A DNA stretch of 64,000 nt from Cardinalis cardinalis (lineage: Eukaryota > Chordata > Aves > Passeriformes > Cardinalidae), in NCBI GenBank assembly GCA_014549065.1, contig JACDOX010000157.1:808554-872553 (forward strand), given 5' to 3'. A program made the position numbers and the translations under genes. Below the pieces are notes generated by a model, which had not been told where the DNA came from, made no database searches, and saw nothing but the letters and a program-made list of their open reading frames with translations. Numbering within the stretch: the first letter of the stretch is position 1; each line of letters starts with the position of its first letter. Below, in pieces: positions 48,681 to 61,149 of the stretch.

Positions 48681-51600
48681 CAGTGGAAGGCAATGACACT
48701 TTTACTACAGCATGGATCATCTTGTGCAAAGAGGCACATCTAAAACAGGTCAGAGGAATCACAGGCTGGAAGCAAAGAATTCTCTGTTTTTTGTGAAGAA
48801 CTCTGGAGGAGAAGATGCCTTGAGAGGCGTAAGGGCTTTTCAGACGACAGAGTCTAAAATGAAACTTAAGATGTCAAGCCTATTTATGTCAATAAATAAA
48901 GTATTCTATTTTCCATTCAGCACAGGGTATGGAACAGCAAAAACCATATATGATTTTCTTCATCATGTTATCTCAGCTTGTCATCCTGCAATTTCTTTGT
49001 GACACACAAACACTCCAGCCCAGAACACACCTGCCACAGAGCAGAGCACAGCTCCCTGGCTTCACACTGTTAGCTCAGGGAAACAGAAAAAAGCTCCATT
49101 CCATATCTCTCTCCTTTTTCACACTCCTGTTCATACATCGCTACAATAACTACCCATGTGTAAAAGAATACGGGAAAGCTGCTCTTACAGATCACAAAGC
49201 CTGACTGCCAAGAATAGAGTACATCTGTGACTACTTTGAGGTGGACTCATGCTTCTATTCCTCAACATTTCTATCAAATATAAAGTGTTTCACAAAAGCA
49301 CANCTCCTGTCTTTTAGCAGAAATTCAAAGTTTGAGCCTCCCCTGCCCTACCCTTGGTGTGGTTGTTCCCACTTGTGCTGCCCACGAGCATCTTCTCACC
49401 TGCACAGCTGGACACAACCACCTGAGCTGGCAGAGGCAGTGCCCCTGGGGAGCCACGAGGGCTCTGAAATTGTATTTCAATGTATACTGTTTCCTCTAAA
49501 TTGGATCAAATTTGTTTCNAGTGAACAGTGCATCACTTCCTAACTAGCCTGACATCTGAAAAGACTGNCCAATAAAGTCTCTTAAGGGGAGAATTCCATG
49601 CTGTATCTTACACCACCAAGAGCATCACTGGGTGTGTAGAGGATGTTCTTTGATGCTGCCAGTTAAAGAGGAGAATAAGGGGAAGAATGGTATCTCTAAC
49701 AGTGCAGCAGGCTCCAGAACCATACTGGAATACTACAGCCAGGACTGACTCAGATGCTGATTCTGCTCTTCCCTCTAAATCTGATTGCTCAGTTTTGTAG
49801 TGGTGAGCCAGGATTATTGCAATCCTGGGGGAATTTTCTGTCATTTGGAAAGGGTTACATGTAATAATAGTGTTTTATGAGATGCAAATTTTTGCAAGTA
49901 GGTATGGGGAAAATCAGGCTACAAGAGAATTGAGGCTTTTGTTTAAAGAAGGAACACTGTACCGTGAGTACAGTGGCCAAGTGAGCAAGAAGAAATGTTG
50001 CCTTTATCCACTGACACCCAAGGGTCCTGTGGTGCTATTGTGTCACCTCTGCCTCTCTTAGACCTNTTGATCATGTATCATGAGTGTAATGTACATAAAT
50101 GCATGTGGCACTGCAGGGANTAGCAGCAGTTGCAGTGCAGTGACATGTAGATTTTGATAAAGCTTTGCTTTAGAGTGGGAAAACTGACTCTCCACACCAA
50201 CCTCCTGTCATGATTCATCCAGACATCCTCTTACTCCTAAACCCATTAGTCCTTGGAAGATTAAGTAGCACAGCACAGGCAGAAAGACTAAAGGATTGGG
50301 ATGCATTATTTAGCTACGATTCAGTGCCTGAGCTCTGCTGTTTTCCTATTCCTAGCCTGCAGCAGAAAACACCTCTAAATGCATTAGCTGAAATGAATGG
50401 GTTGAACTTAAGTTGTTCCTCCTCNTGTTTGTGAAACAGGAAAAGTACCACAGCTTATCTGCTGTGAAATAACCAACAGGGCTTTGGGTGTGTGGGCACA
50501 CAGACACACAGTGAGCAGCTGAGCTGTACAGACAGATACTCCCTACTGCCTGAGGTGGTGTGGTGGCTATAGCCTGCCTTGGTTCCCAAAACAGGATCAC
50601 TTTCAGTCAGTTAGAGCTTGAATATTAATAAATGTGTTCTGTTAGGTGCTCATTTATTAAACTTCTACTGAAACCTAAAAGAGACAGCTTTTGACATGGT
50701 CTNGATACACTTCTTTACTACATCCAGGCCTTCTTCTGTGCCAGCACACTTTTCTTTGATTGTGTTCCTTGTGTCAAGGCTTTTGGAATGCTTTCCANCC
50801 AGCACAGGTGCCCTAAGCACTGCACCAGTGCAGCCCTCAAGGAGTCAGTCCCTCTCTTTTGGACTCACCACTTTCATAAGAGTCACATAAAAGTTAACAT
50901 TTAATCTCTTAATAAAGCTGTCAGAGGTAAACAATGCTTTACTACTTTCTTCTTAAGGACACTAAAGACACCCTCTGAGGGAGAGATATAGATTTAAATG
51001 AAGCNATCTTTTAAACTACTCTCCATCTTCCACAAGAATAAATCTCCTTCAAAGAGCTCTGACAATATGACTGGTTTGGGGATTGGGGCAGGAGGGAGGA
51101 TGAGAAGGGGAGAACAAAACAAGATCATCCCCCCAAAACAAACAAGCTTTCATTTCTGACCTCAGACACTGAGAACACAAGATTCTCTGTATTGCTTCCA
51201 AGCACTTTCCTATCCTATCTGCTGTTCTGTTCCCAACCATGGCTGATTTTTGTTGCTTCAGAATAAGGCAGAAAAACAAACAGGATACAGCCAAGCACAN
51301 GCTGGAGGGGAAAAAAATATCCTTTTAATGCAGTAGGAGACTAAGGTACAAACAATGGAGTACAGAAGCTCAGCCTGAGTCTCAGCAGCTCTGAGTAAGG
51401 TTTTATACAAATAAAAATGAGTTGAAAACAGTCCTACTATTTTGNTCAGACACAACAGTTTGCAGGTCAGGCCTCTGGTACTTATTCTGGTGCACTAGAC
51501 ACAGGTTATTCAAAATCTGGCTAGTCCCACACATGTTCCCTTTTCAACCTGGTGACAATTTCTAAAGCTTCAGCTTTTTATGATTCACTTCTGAAGCCAT

Positions 51601-51685
51601 CAGCTGTCTCTTCCTGCTACTCATTTGCTAAGCCATGAAATTCTCCTGAGCAAATGGCCAAACTGCACCTCTACCAATGCAGCAG
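48681..51685. other. 3-kb non-coding stretch, nothing recognised
   Basis: Mixed composition with isolated ambiguous bases. Open frames near 49240-49540 and 50210-50430 carry ambiguous codons and no motif. No RNA or repeat was recognised. Confidence 0.5.
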
Positions 51686-52041
51686 AGAACACAGCCAGGC
51701 TGGCAGANAGATGTGTGCAGGNNACNNAGAACACAGCCAGGCTGGCAGATGTGTGCAGGACACCCAGGCTGGCAGACAGCTGTGTGCAGGACACCCAGAA
51801 CACAGCCAGGCTGGCAGACAGATGTGTGCAGGACACNNNNNNNNNNNNNNNNNNNNNNNNNNNNNNNNNNNNNNNNNNNNNNNNNNNNNNNNNNNNNNNN
51901 NNNNNNNNNNNNNNNNNNNNNNNNNNNNNNNNNNNNNNNNNNNNNNNNNNNAGAACACAGCCAGGCTGGCAGACAGATGTGTGCAGGACACCCAGAACAC
52001 AGCCAGGCTGGCAGACAGATGTGTGCAGGACACAGAGAACA
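51686..52041. repeat. 42-bp minisatellite array with internal sequence gap
   Basis: The unit is 42 bases and starts AGAACACAGCCAGGCTGGCA. Visible copies are 51686-51727, 51728-51765 (38 bases, lacking four), 51766-51796 (31 bases, lacking the first eleven), 51797-51838, then a run of n, then 51952-51993 and 51994-52035, with a stub to 52041. Full-length copies are nearly identical, so the array is young or homogenised. Because 42 is divisible by three and the unit holds no stop in any phase, all six frames are open across it. The resulting Cys/Gln-rich or Ser/Ala-rich 14-residue repeats are artefacts and not evidence of a protein. Confidence 0.95.
51837..51951. other. 115-base run of n inside the minisatellite
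   Basis: This is the only long n run in the window. Copies on both sides share the 42-base unit, so the missing sequence is almost surely more of the array. The distance from the start of the copy before to the start of the copy after is 155 bases, which is not a whole number of 42-base units. Either shortened copies lie within, or the gap size is an estimate. Confidence 0.9.
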
Positions 52042-54135
52042 TGATGCTGCCATCAGGGGCCAGCAGGGAAAGGGCAGAGCAGCTCCTGTCTGCACACATT
52101 AACATCCCAGTCACCCAGGCACTTCTCCCGTGCCTCTGAATCACCTCAATTGCTATGGATTACCATCCCTCAGGAGATTCAGGATGGCATCCCCATTATC
52201 CACTTAGGTGCATGCTTTTACTGTATCATCTGCTTAACTTAAGCTGATCCTACCCACTGCCATGACTTTGTGTGATGAATGCTGGAGCTGATTGACATCA
52301 ACCTGCCATTGCTCTCTCTTCCAGGGTGTGTGAAATCAGCAAGTGCTGCAACATTTAGCTCAAAGCTTATGAAACACCCTGAGATGCCAAAACCTACACT
52401 TTGCAATTGGTTAGATATAAAATTGGTTCTTTGGCTATTAGAGGTGAGAATTACTTGTTTCACTACTGAAATGTCAACATTCTTCACAAAAGAAACATTT
52501 GCTGTAAATCTGAAGCAGACAGTTCCTGCCACTCCAGGGTTTTGTCCGGTGAATGACAGGACTCAGTTTGCACAGCTTTCCCACCCACATGTNCAATGTG
52601 TCACTCAGTGCAACAAAATTATCAAATGAGTCACAACAACAGTAGTTTGCATTTAAACAAATGGCAGGTGTAATATCCACATTATTATCAAAATCTATTT
52701 TGTTAGAGACAGATCAAATGATTAACAGAATACACAAAGACCATGAGCCATAGTGCAAGACATCTGCACTCAGTTCTATAATGTTATTCCAGTTTCAAGA
52801 CAAGCCTAGTTTTAAAATGACCTACTAAGTGACACTACCCCATTAGGTTTTCCAAAAAAATCACCTTATTACATTCAAGTGCTGTTCACTTCCTCATGTC
52901 CTAACTCCTAGACTGAATACCTCTCATGAAAAGACCAAGTTATTCACCATTCCAAAATTTTCTCTATTAATGTTAATAGAACCTTCATGGAAAATTTGAC
53001 CAAAGTTTTGATAAAGTCTTCATCAAATGTATTAGAATGGCCCAAGGAGTTACAAAATAACAGCCAAACTGTCCGAGGCACTGTTTGAAAAGGCAGAAGG
53101 ACCACTGCCTGAAGAATTTTAATTTAGAGAGAGAAAAAAAGAAACATATCAGAGAGACACATGCAACACACAAAGAGAATGAGAAAAATGCTCATCATTC
53201 AACAGCTTTTGGGAGCAAAAAGGTACCTGGGAGGGCACAAGGTGCTGGGGGAGGCATGGGAGATGANGGCACTGCAGGAAAGGTGCAAAACTGGGGGGAG
53301 ATGCTATGAAGAGCAATCAAACTGTAGGAACACACGTGCTGAGCAGAGCCAAGGANGTACAAAACCCCCTGTATAATTAGGTATTTACTGAGAGGAGGAG
53401 CAATTTCATCTTGGGAGAACAAACCCCTTCCTCCTCATTNCCTGTGGCTGTTAGTGTCACACAGAGTGTTCTGTGTGATGGAAGATCCCTTTGGTCAGCT
53501 GGGGCCAGCTCTTCCAGCTGTGTCTCCTCTCAGCTTCGCGTGCACCTGCAGCCTCCTCNCTGCTGGGACAGTGTGAGAATCAGAAAAGGCCTTGGGGCTG
53601 TAAAAGCACCACTCAGCTTTTACTAAACTGTGTCTGTTAACATTGCTTTCATCACTAATTCAAAACTCAGCACCATACAAGCCACTGTGAAGAAAACTAT
53701 CTATACCCCAGCCAAAACCAGTGCAAATGTCTCTGCAAGGCAGCAGTGTCCATGCTGATCCCACAAACACACACTGAAAGAAGGAACTGGCACTTTCAGG
53801 ACTATTGTCTTGCCATAGCCCAGCACTGCANGCCAGTCCTACAACCTGTTTGATGTAATTAATAGGAAGAGGATGCAATCCCTCCTGTCCTCAGGGGTTT
53901 GCTCTGAAATCACAGACACTGCCACCAGCAAGGCTGGAAGCTGCAGAGTGTTTAACAGGATGGTTGCTGGGCTCTCTGCATGTATTTATCTGTCTGTAGT
54001 AGTACTAGTCATTAAAAAGTCTGTCCCCTTTTCAAGTGAAAAAATATTTAGTTTCTCTGGCTTATGACAATCTTTGTAAAGAGCAGTGCTATATTGATTC
54101 TTTCCTCAGTGTGTATACAAACTCATTTATAATGT
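52042..54135. other. non-coding stretch, nothing recognised
   Basis: Unique-looking sequence of mixed composition. Short open frames on both strands lack motifs. No repeat family was recognised. Confidence 0.5.
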
Positions 54136-54340
54136 TGTGACCTCAACTGTAGAGCACAAATTTAAAATGACCTGTACATATTACTTGGTAACATTTGGAT
54201 TGCAAGTTAAATACTCCCTGATTAAACATGAATGCTTTTCCCTGGGAGTACGAGATATCTTATCAGAAAAGCTTTCTTATCAAATTCACCATCCTGGAGG
54301 CAGACACATTCTCTTGCAGTGCTGGGAGTTTATAATGATA
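54136..54340. promoter_or_regulatory. weak candidate conserved non-coding element
   Basis: AT-rich, non-repetitive stretch with two GATA-type TTATCA words about 17 bases apart (near 54260 and 54277) around AAGCTT, plus TTGATT and TAAT cores. An open frame (54137-54568, 143 codons with one ambiguous codon) covers it on the plus strand without recognisable motif. The evidence is compositional only. Confidence 0.2.
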
Positions 54341-57300
54341 AAATTAACAATGTTGTATTTCCCAGTGAAGTCAGCAGTAGTGCACTGCATCCTACCATTA
54401 ATCATTAGAGCCAGTTCTCATAACAGAGCCACTTGCTGGCCCTCAGGCACCTGCATCACTCCCCAAGCAATTCCAGTCCCCAGCAATAACTTATCNCAGG
54501 AGCCAGGGATCAAGATTAAAAACCCAGTGAATAATGGGAGACTGTGTGCACCTCTATTCCTCTGCTAGATACAAGCAAGCTAATAACCTCCTTAAAGGGG
54601 AAGCAAATCATTCCATATTTTTCACTTTATAGACAAGCCAGGAAAGACCTGTATCTACGTCTCAGTAAAATTTATTGTACTGTTTAAGTTACTTGTTTCT
54701 GCCTTGTGCAAGGCATCAGCATGCATAAAACATTGCTGGGGGAGGGCCCTCTGTGCAACACTGCTCCAAGTACGCTGCATTCTGCTCACAATAAAAACTG
54801 CAGGGGAAAGAAATTTTCATCTAAATCAAGAAATCAGAAATATTACCCATTTTGTAAAATATTTGGGCAAGCAGTATAATCAGAGGCCAGTTTTCCAGCA
54901 GGCAAAAAATGGCTTGAATTGACATTTGTGCCATAGAGGTGATGGAAGAGTCCCTGAAAATGCATTTCAGCCATGGCTTCTCCCCTTCTCTCCTTCCCAG
55001 TCACAGGGCACAGCACTAAAACACTGAGTGTTCTGCTGCTGCTGAGATCAGTGCGATTCTCTGGGAAAGACTCTGCTGAGGTGATGCAGCCCACAGCTTG
55101 CTAAGCATGCAAGAGAGACAGGCAGGTCTGGAAATACAAAAAGAACCTTCATGGGGACCTCACTTCAGTGTCCCTGCTGGGAGGACAAAATGCATGCCTA
55201 CCCACACCTGTGTATGTATGCAGGTAGGTACAGCTGTCTACAGAGGGGTTTTTGTCTCCNCCAACTCAGCATCAGATATGATTCCATTATTGAGACCATG
55301 CTCAGAGGTTATTCCAGATATTTCTATTTTTACCTATAAACCATATGAAACTTTTGAATAACTGTTATTGTATTGTTTATTCAAAGATTAATCTGGAAAA
55401 TTAGTGCTGCAGTTCTTTGAAAGCAAGGAAAGGAAGCAGGGTCTGATNAAAGAGACTGAGACACTGCTGCTTTTTAGTGTTCTCAAGAATTTCATACCAA
55501 GTTTTCACTTTTTTGGAGGTTACTACAAAGGGAGTGCTCGAATTCCTGAGATAAAAACAATAATTACTATACTTNGAATAATTAATACTTGCTACAGATT
55601 TTGTGTCAGGTGAGCAGAGAAAGAATTTCAAGTGTGACACTGGAGAGAAGGAAAATACAAGGAATTTAAGAAAACTAAATGTAGAACTACTGTGTTAAAA
55701 GTATCCAGTTTGAACAGGCAGCTCTTTGGGACACCTTCACATAATGCCTCAGCCAACAGCAATTTCAGACAACACACTGAGTTCAACCAGCCCAACCTAG
55801 CACTGCATGTTGGAGAACAACATGTGAAGGAAACACAACTGAGGCACAGTTGGGCTGATTTNATCATGAAAACCACACAGACACAGAGGAGAAATCTCTG
55901 CCACTTTGGCTCCAATCTGCCATTTAGACTACATGAAATGTTAAGAAACTGCAAATTAATCTTTAGAAGCTGAAACATAGTACTAAAGTTCTGGGAGAGG
56001 AAGGAATGAATATCAAACATGGTCACAAAAATTTGTCAAGTGAGATTAATCACTAAGCCTGGTTATAAATTCTTAGTGTTACACTGTTTTCCCAAGAGTT
56101 TTCATGAAACATTTATTTTTGATTGTCAGGTCTCAGGAATTCTGCCTGATTTTCCCATCTGCTAAGACTATAAGTTCATCACTGCTATAAAAGCTTGATG
56201 CCCCACAAAAGCTTCCCAAGCATACAGTCAAATGAGATAAAGTCATTACAACTTACTGATATATCTGTAAACCTACATAAAAATCACATTACGCTTAACG
56301 ATTAGGAAATAAATAACAATGCATTAATGCAATGGATGTATCTCTGAATACCATGTGATAGAGTGGAGTGGCAAATGATGCAAGCCAAGTGCTACTGCCA
56401 TCACTTCAAGAAGTTATTGGAAACAATGCTGGACTCTGATATGTGTTGAGATCAGCCCAAAACATGAAGCAAACAAAACCAAAAAATTACAGACTGTTAA
56501 TTCCACCCAAAAATCACATAAGATGTCATTATTCTGTTTCAGTTTGTGCCCAAGGTGGGAAACCCCTGGAAGAATTCTGATTAATGATCTTTCCTGAGTA
56601 ACTCTGACAACAACTCATTTTCTATTAAAAAAACCCACAAACATTTCTTCCTGATTTAATCTTTATTTTGATAAAAGAATTAAATCCCTAGCATTAAAAA
56701 ACAGGTTTCAGCAAAATATCTCAACNGATTCTACCTTGGAATCCTCTGATTCTTATTCCTATTACAGAAGTCTGTTGTAGAGGGGAGAATAGTGAATACT
56801 GCAAGGCATAAAATTGCTGGGATTTTAAAATNCACCCATGAAATGCATGTCAATCACTTTACAAACATCAGAACTGGTGTCAACTGGAGGCTTTAGAGAC
56901 ATCATGCTGTTAAGCAGCTTCTCCTTGAGTTTTTGAAGGTGGGAGGATCAATGGGAGGATGCTTCAAAAGCTGGGTACAGGTGATGTACACACTACTGAC
57001 AGGAACAACAGAGGAGCTTTGGGCTTGTCTCAAGGAAGAAAAGTGACAGTCTCATAAAAGAAATTCTACAGGATTATGCTTCAGAGAACACAGTCCACAC
57101 ATGGATGAAGAAAGCAGCATAGCAAGCCATTTTCACAAGTTTGTGGGTTAGTCTGGTAGCAAAGGGTTTCATTTAAAGTAAAGAATTGGCTTCCTAACCA
57201 TGCCCCCTGGGGTCATAGAGGTTTGTAAATCAACCCTTTACATCTGATCAAATAATTCATAGGGACATAGGCACACAGTGGGATCTGCTTTCCNTTCCTG

Positions 57301-57535
57301 AGCTGATCTTTGCCTTGCAGAACTCAAGCTCTTGTACCTTTCATTTCACAAAGTCTTGTACCTTTCATTCCAGCGTTTATTTTGCACTACTTTAGTTGGC
57401 CTCTGCCTAATTATCAGCTTGAAGATCTTTGCTTTTGCTGACTTTAATGATAAATAATCAATGGGCCCCTTGTACTGGCACTACTAACTCATTTCACATG
57501 CAGTGAGGACTACTCCAGATGGAACTTGCAAGAGC
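54341..57535. other. 3.2-kb non-coding stretch with one direct repeat
   Basis: No gene was recognised. Two identical 16-base words TCTTGTACCTTTCATT occur 24 bases apart at 57330-57345 and 57354-57369. A 132-codon open frame on the minus strand (55628-56026) is Cys/Leu/Phe-rich, contains an ambiguous codon and matches nothing I know. Confidence 0.5.
57330..57377. repeat. two-copy 24-bp direct duplication
   Basis: TCTTGTACCTTTCATT is repeated exactly with a period of 24 bases. The intervening eight bases are TCACAAAG. It is a small local duplication just upstream of the CR1 fragment. Confidence 0.8.
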
Positions 57536-57539
57536 AAGA

Positions 57540-57798
57540 AATGGCAAGCACAAACCAAAATACCAGATAACCTATTTAAGCATCCCCAAAAGCTTTTTTC
57601 TCAGCAGTGATTGAACACTGGAACATGTTGCCCAGACAGTCTGAGGTATTTTTCCATTCTTGAAGCTATTCAACACTCATTGGACAGTGCCCTACACAAC
57701 CTGCCCTGTCTGACCCTGCTTTGAGCAGGAGGGTCGGACTCGAGGGTTTCCAGACATTGCTACCAACCTCAACCATTGTGTCATTTGTGTGATTCTAT
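57540..57798 (+). repeat. CR1 LINE, 3'-terminal fragment
   Basis: The plus strand follows the 3' end of avian CR1 in order: GATTGAACACTGGAACATGTTGCCCAGA, then TTCTTGAAGCTATTCAACACTC, then ACAACCTGCCCTGTCTGACCCTGC, then TTTGAGCAGGAGGGTCGGACT, and the ending ACCAACCTCAACCATTGTGT…TGTGATTCTAT. CR1 copies are typically 5'-truncated and end in short ATTCTRTG-like repeats instead of poly-A, and the end at about 57798 has one such decayed repeat. Divergence is considerable. The left boundary is approximate. Confidence 0.85.
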
Positions 57799-57940
57799 AA
57801 AAAGGCTTTGTTAATTGACACCTTGTGACTCACCCTGGTCCCATGGCTTTGGCTGCAAACCTGAGATACCTGTGACTACAATCAAAATGTACAGATCCAC
57901 GTTCCCTACAGCATTCCCCCTCAGCCGGCAGCTTCCTGCG

Positions 57941-58035
57941 CACACCCAAAATGAGTCTTCTCTCTCACACCCAAAATGAGCCTTCTCTCTCACACCCAAA
58001 ATGAGCCTTCTCTCTCACACCCAAAATGAGCCTTC
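57941..58035. repeat. 25-bp tandem repeat, about 3.8 copies
   Basis: The unit is CACACCCAAAATGAGCCTTC plus TCTCT. Copies are at 57941-57965 (one T for C), 57966-57990, 57991-58015 and a partial 58016-58035. Near-identity indicates recent expansion. The period is not a multiple of three, so the open frames running through it on both strands (for example 57811-57999 and 57965-58294, minus) are not preserved by unit-number change. Confidence 0.95.
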
Positions 58036-61000
58036 CTGCCTGCCAGCAGAGCCCACAGAGGCACACCTGTGGCCTGGTGCTGAGGCTGGCACAGCTGGAA
58101 CAGCTGTCCTCCACAGGAGCTCCATGTGTGGGACAGTGGCAGCCAAAGCCAGGCTTAGGCAGGGATCCACTTACAAAGTGTGGGAGACATTCATGACACA
58201 TCACTGCTGCTGGGGACAAAAATGTGCAGCCTGCCCTGGCCACAGAACAGACATTTATGAGCTCCAGAAACAGGGATGAGAAAGTGAAGCTCATTTAAAG
58301 ACACAGGACAAGTATCAGCTAGACCTGACTTAAGACTAGAAAAACCTAAATTTTGGATTAGGGGAAAAAACGGACAATATGCCAAGATCAATTCTCTTTC
58401 TACAAACATACAAGAAGGGAGTCAAATTTAAGGCCTTGCTCAAGGTGTTGTTACATTTGTCTTATCCATGAGAGATTCTAAATCAGCATTGCAGGAAGAG
58501 ACAAAAAGCACCAGGGGATACAAGGAGAAGCTCCACTGTCACAGTCAGGACTCCCAACACTTCTGAAATTCAAAGGAGGAGAGGAAGAGGCAGACTGTAT
58601 GTTATGTTGTGGAGGGAATATTGCATTGGAGGAGCTGGACAACAGGCTAGATGAAATCTGATTGTGACTACTCTTAAAAAAGGTGTAACATTGGAGAAAT
58701 TTTCCCTCATTTCTAAGATAAAATATTCAATCCCATAGCTTCTAGTTAAATACATTCATTTTTACTCCCTTATTTCTATGAAAACCATCATTTTTTTTAA
58801 GACCAGGCATTGGATGATTTTATTTATGAGCTACAATTTAGATTCCTTGGACTGTTAGAAAAGTTTCCCTAACTGTGTGATTTTTTTCCCCTGCAAATTA
58901 TTTTAAACATATAAAAAATCTTTAGTACTGTTGTGGCACTGGTCATGGAGATTTAAATAAAACAAAAGTAAATAAAATGCTGCAGTAAACCTAAATGAAG
59001 AAATACATAACATTTGATTTTTCATGAGGAAGCAGAAAGNTGGAATTATTTTACTAGGTTTGACTGTGTGCAAAAAACCCCAAAACAATATAGACACTAT
59101 AAGAAGGAAAGCATGGTTTAATCCCAAAAATGCTTCTGCACATGAATAATTAAAATACTCTAGAGTAGGATTATTCCTGCTCTGGAGTTCATGCACAAGT
59201 ATTAGGATGCAAAAATCCAAGTTATCACCTCATACTGAAGATTACAGTGTTATTCTGTCTAATTAAGCTTCCTAAAATTCCTGCTGATTGCAACGAGGAG
59301 TTTGCAGGAGAAGTTGATCAGTNTATGATGATGCCATTCAAATCCTGCCTGTTTTGGCTATGGAATCCATTATCTGTGAGAANATCTCCATTTTCAAGTC
59401 CCATCTTTTATTGAACCAAACTCAACACACTTAGTCGTCAGCGCTAAAAGACTGTGTTTCATCTGCTAATGATTTCATTGAAACTGCTTAGATTTAAAAC
59501 ACCTCTAAAGGAAACAGGATATGATGACGTTTCAATAAAGCCATGTTTTTTTGCAATAGTCTCTAAACAATGCATGCAAAAGACCAAGCTCCTGAGCACA
59601 AGCATCTCTTTTTGAAGGCTCTCAAATGTGTGAGCAGCTCTCATGAAAGGAAGAACACAGACACCAGAGGACATGACCAGCCTTTAGCCTCAAATAAAAA
59701 CACTTTCATTCCACCAGAATCACTCAGGTACAAAATGTCATTCAACTCTTCCCCTCTTTCAGGTGGCTTAATTTTACAGAAACTTTCTCTTCAANGTAGA
59801 ATGTGATGTGACTTGAGAGAGAAGAGGGATTTGGGATTTTTTAGTGNGTTATTAAGCCATGAAGAGTCAAACATTTTGCTGAGTTAAGGTGATTCACTAC
59901 ACTGCCCTGCTTAAGCTCAATATCTATTTCTGTGTTGCCTATTTTAATCTTAGTTGCAAGTTAAACTGACATTGCTGAAGCTCTTNCCTAAAGGTTTCCA
60001 ACACATAAGCTAAATTGCAGTGCCTTGTAAATGGGGTTTTGTCTGTTCAGCAGGTGGATAGTGATTGATTAAGCTTCAGTGACTTGTCTTTGGATATGAA
60101 TTCTTAAAGACACTGATCTGCAAAATCAGAAACCCAGTGGCAGGTTACATTGGTAAATACTGCAGCAGTGCTCCTGAAATTAGTGAAAGTTGTGTGCAAG
60201 ACAGAAGGGCTGATCCAGCACTTTCTGTTCATGTCGGCCAACAGCTTAATGCTCTTTTATATTCCACCATTTAGAAGAATGGGAATACATCTACTACTCC
60301 AGTTTCTAACATATAAAGGACTTAAATCTCCAAAAAGGCAGATACTTTAGCAAAGTATTTCTAACTTTAACAAATTGTAGAACTAATGACAAAGAATCCT
60401 TCTGANATGACTCAAGGAACTGAGAAATGAGTTTACCAAGCCCCACAACCTGATGGCTGATGAAAGAGGACNGCAGAGAAAGGTGTGCTAGGAATTGCTT
60501 TGCATGGCTCAGGAGGTGTGATTCCACTCAATATTTTGAAGAGAGAAGTGTATTTCAGAGATGAGCCAATTTTTAATGTAAATTCAGACTCCATCCTACC
60601 AAGACTATTATCCTTATGAATACACCCTGGAGTACATTGGTTTTGTTTTCTCTTCTGAGCAGCAAACTTTGATACAAACAGCTTGTGAATCAATAAGCAA
60701 CTTGTTTTGTGGCCTCCCTGTGCATTGATTCACAAACCATTTGTCTCCTTGTAAACACTGTAACAAAACAATTTTCACTTAATAATGCACCATTACATCA
60801 TCAGTAGCCAATCAGAATGCTGAGGAATCACATTTCCCTTCTCCCTGTATATTACCTATACATTGTAGTTCATTCAATTTCATAATAAATCAATATTTAT
60901 TTCTTTCCATGGCCTGGGTGTTTTGGGAGCACTTATATAATTTTTCCCTAAGTAAACAAAAGATCACCTGAGAAAATGAGGTAAATCTAGATTTTAATAA

Positions 61001-61149
61001 TCTGTAAATAAAGGAAAGAAATAACATTTTAAATGAAAAGTATTGAGGAATTAAACATAAAANTCCTATTGCAACTGGTATTCTAATTTTTAGATAGAAA
61101 CCTGCACTGAATTAATTTAAGGAGCCAACTTCAGTAGCTGTTCANTGAA
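58036..61149. other. 3.1-kb non-coding stretch, nothing recognised
   Basis: AT-rich unique sequence after a short GC-rich part at 58036-58160. No repeat family, RNA or credible exon was recognised. Confidence 0.5.

Noticed and set aside
51625..52144. Six overlapping open frames of 140-160 codons across the minisatellite
   Set aside because: They follow from a stop-free 42-bp unit and a run of n that translates as X. No start context, splice signal or family supports them.
57941..58035. CRISPR-like array
   Set aside because: The copies are contiguous 25-base tandem units without unique spacers, in vertebrate DNA.
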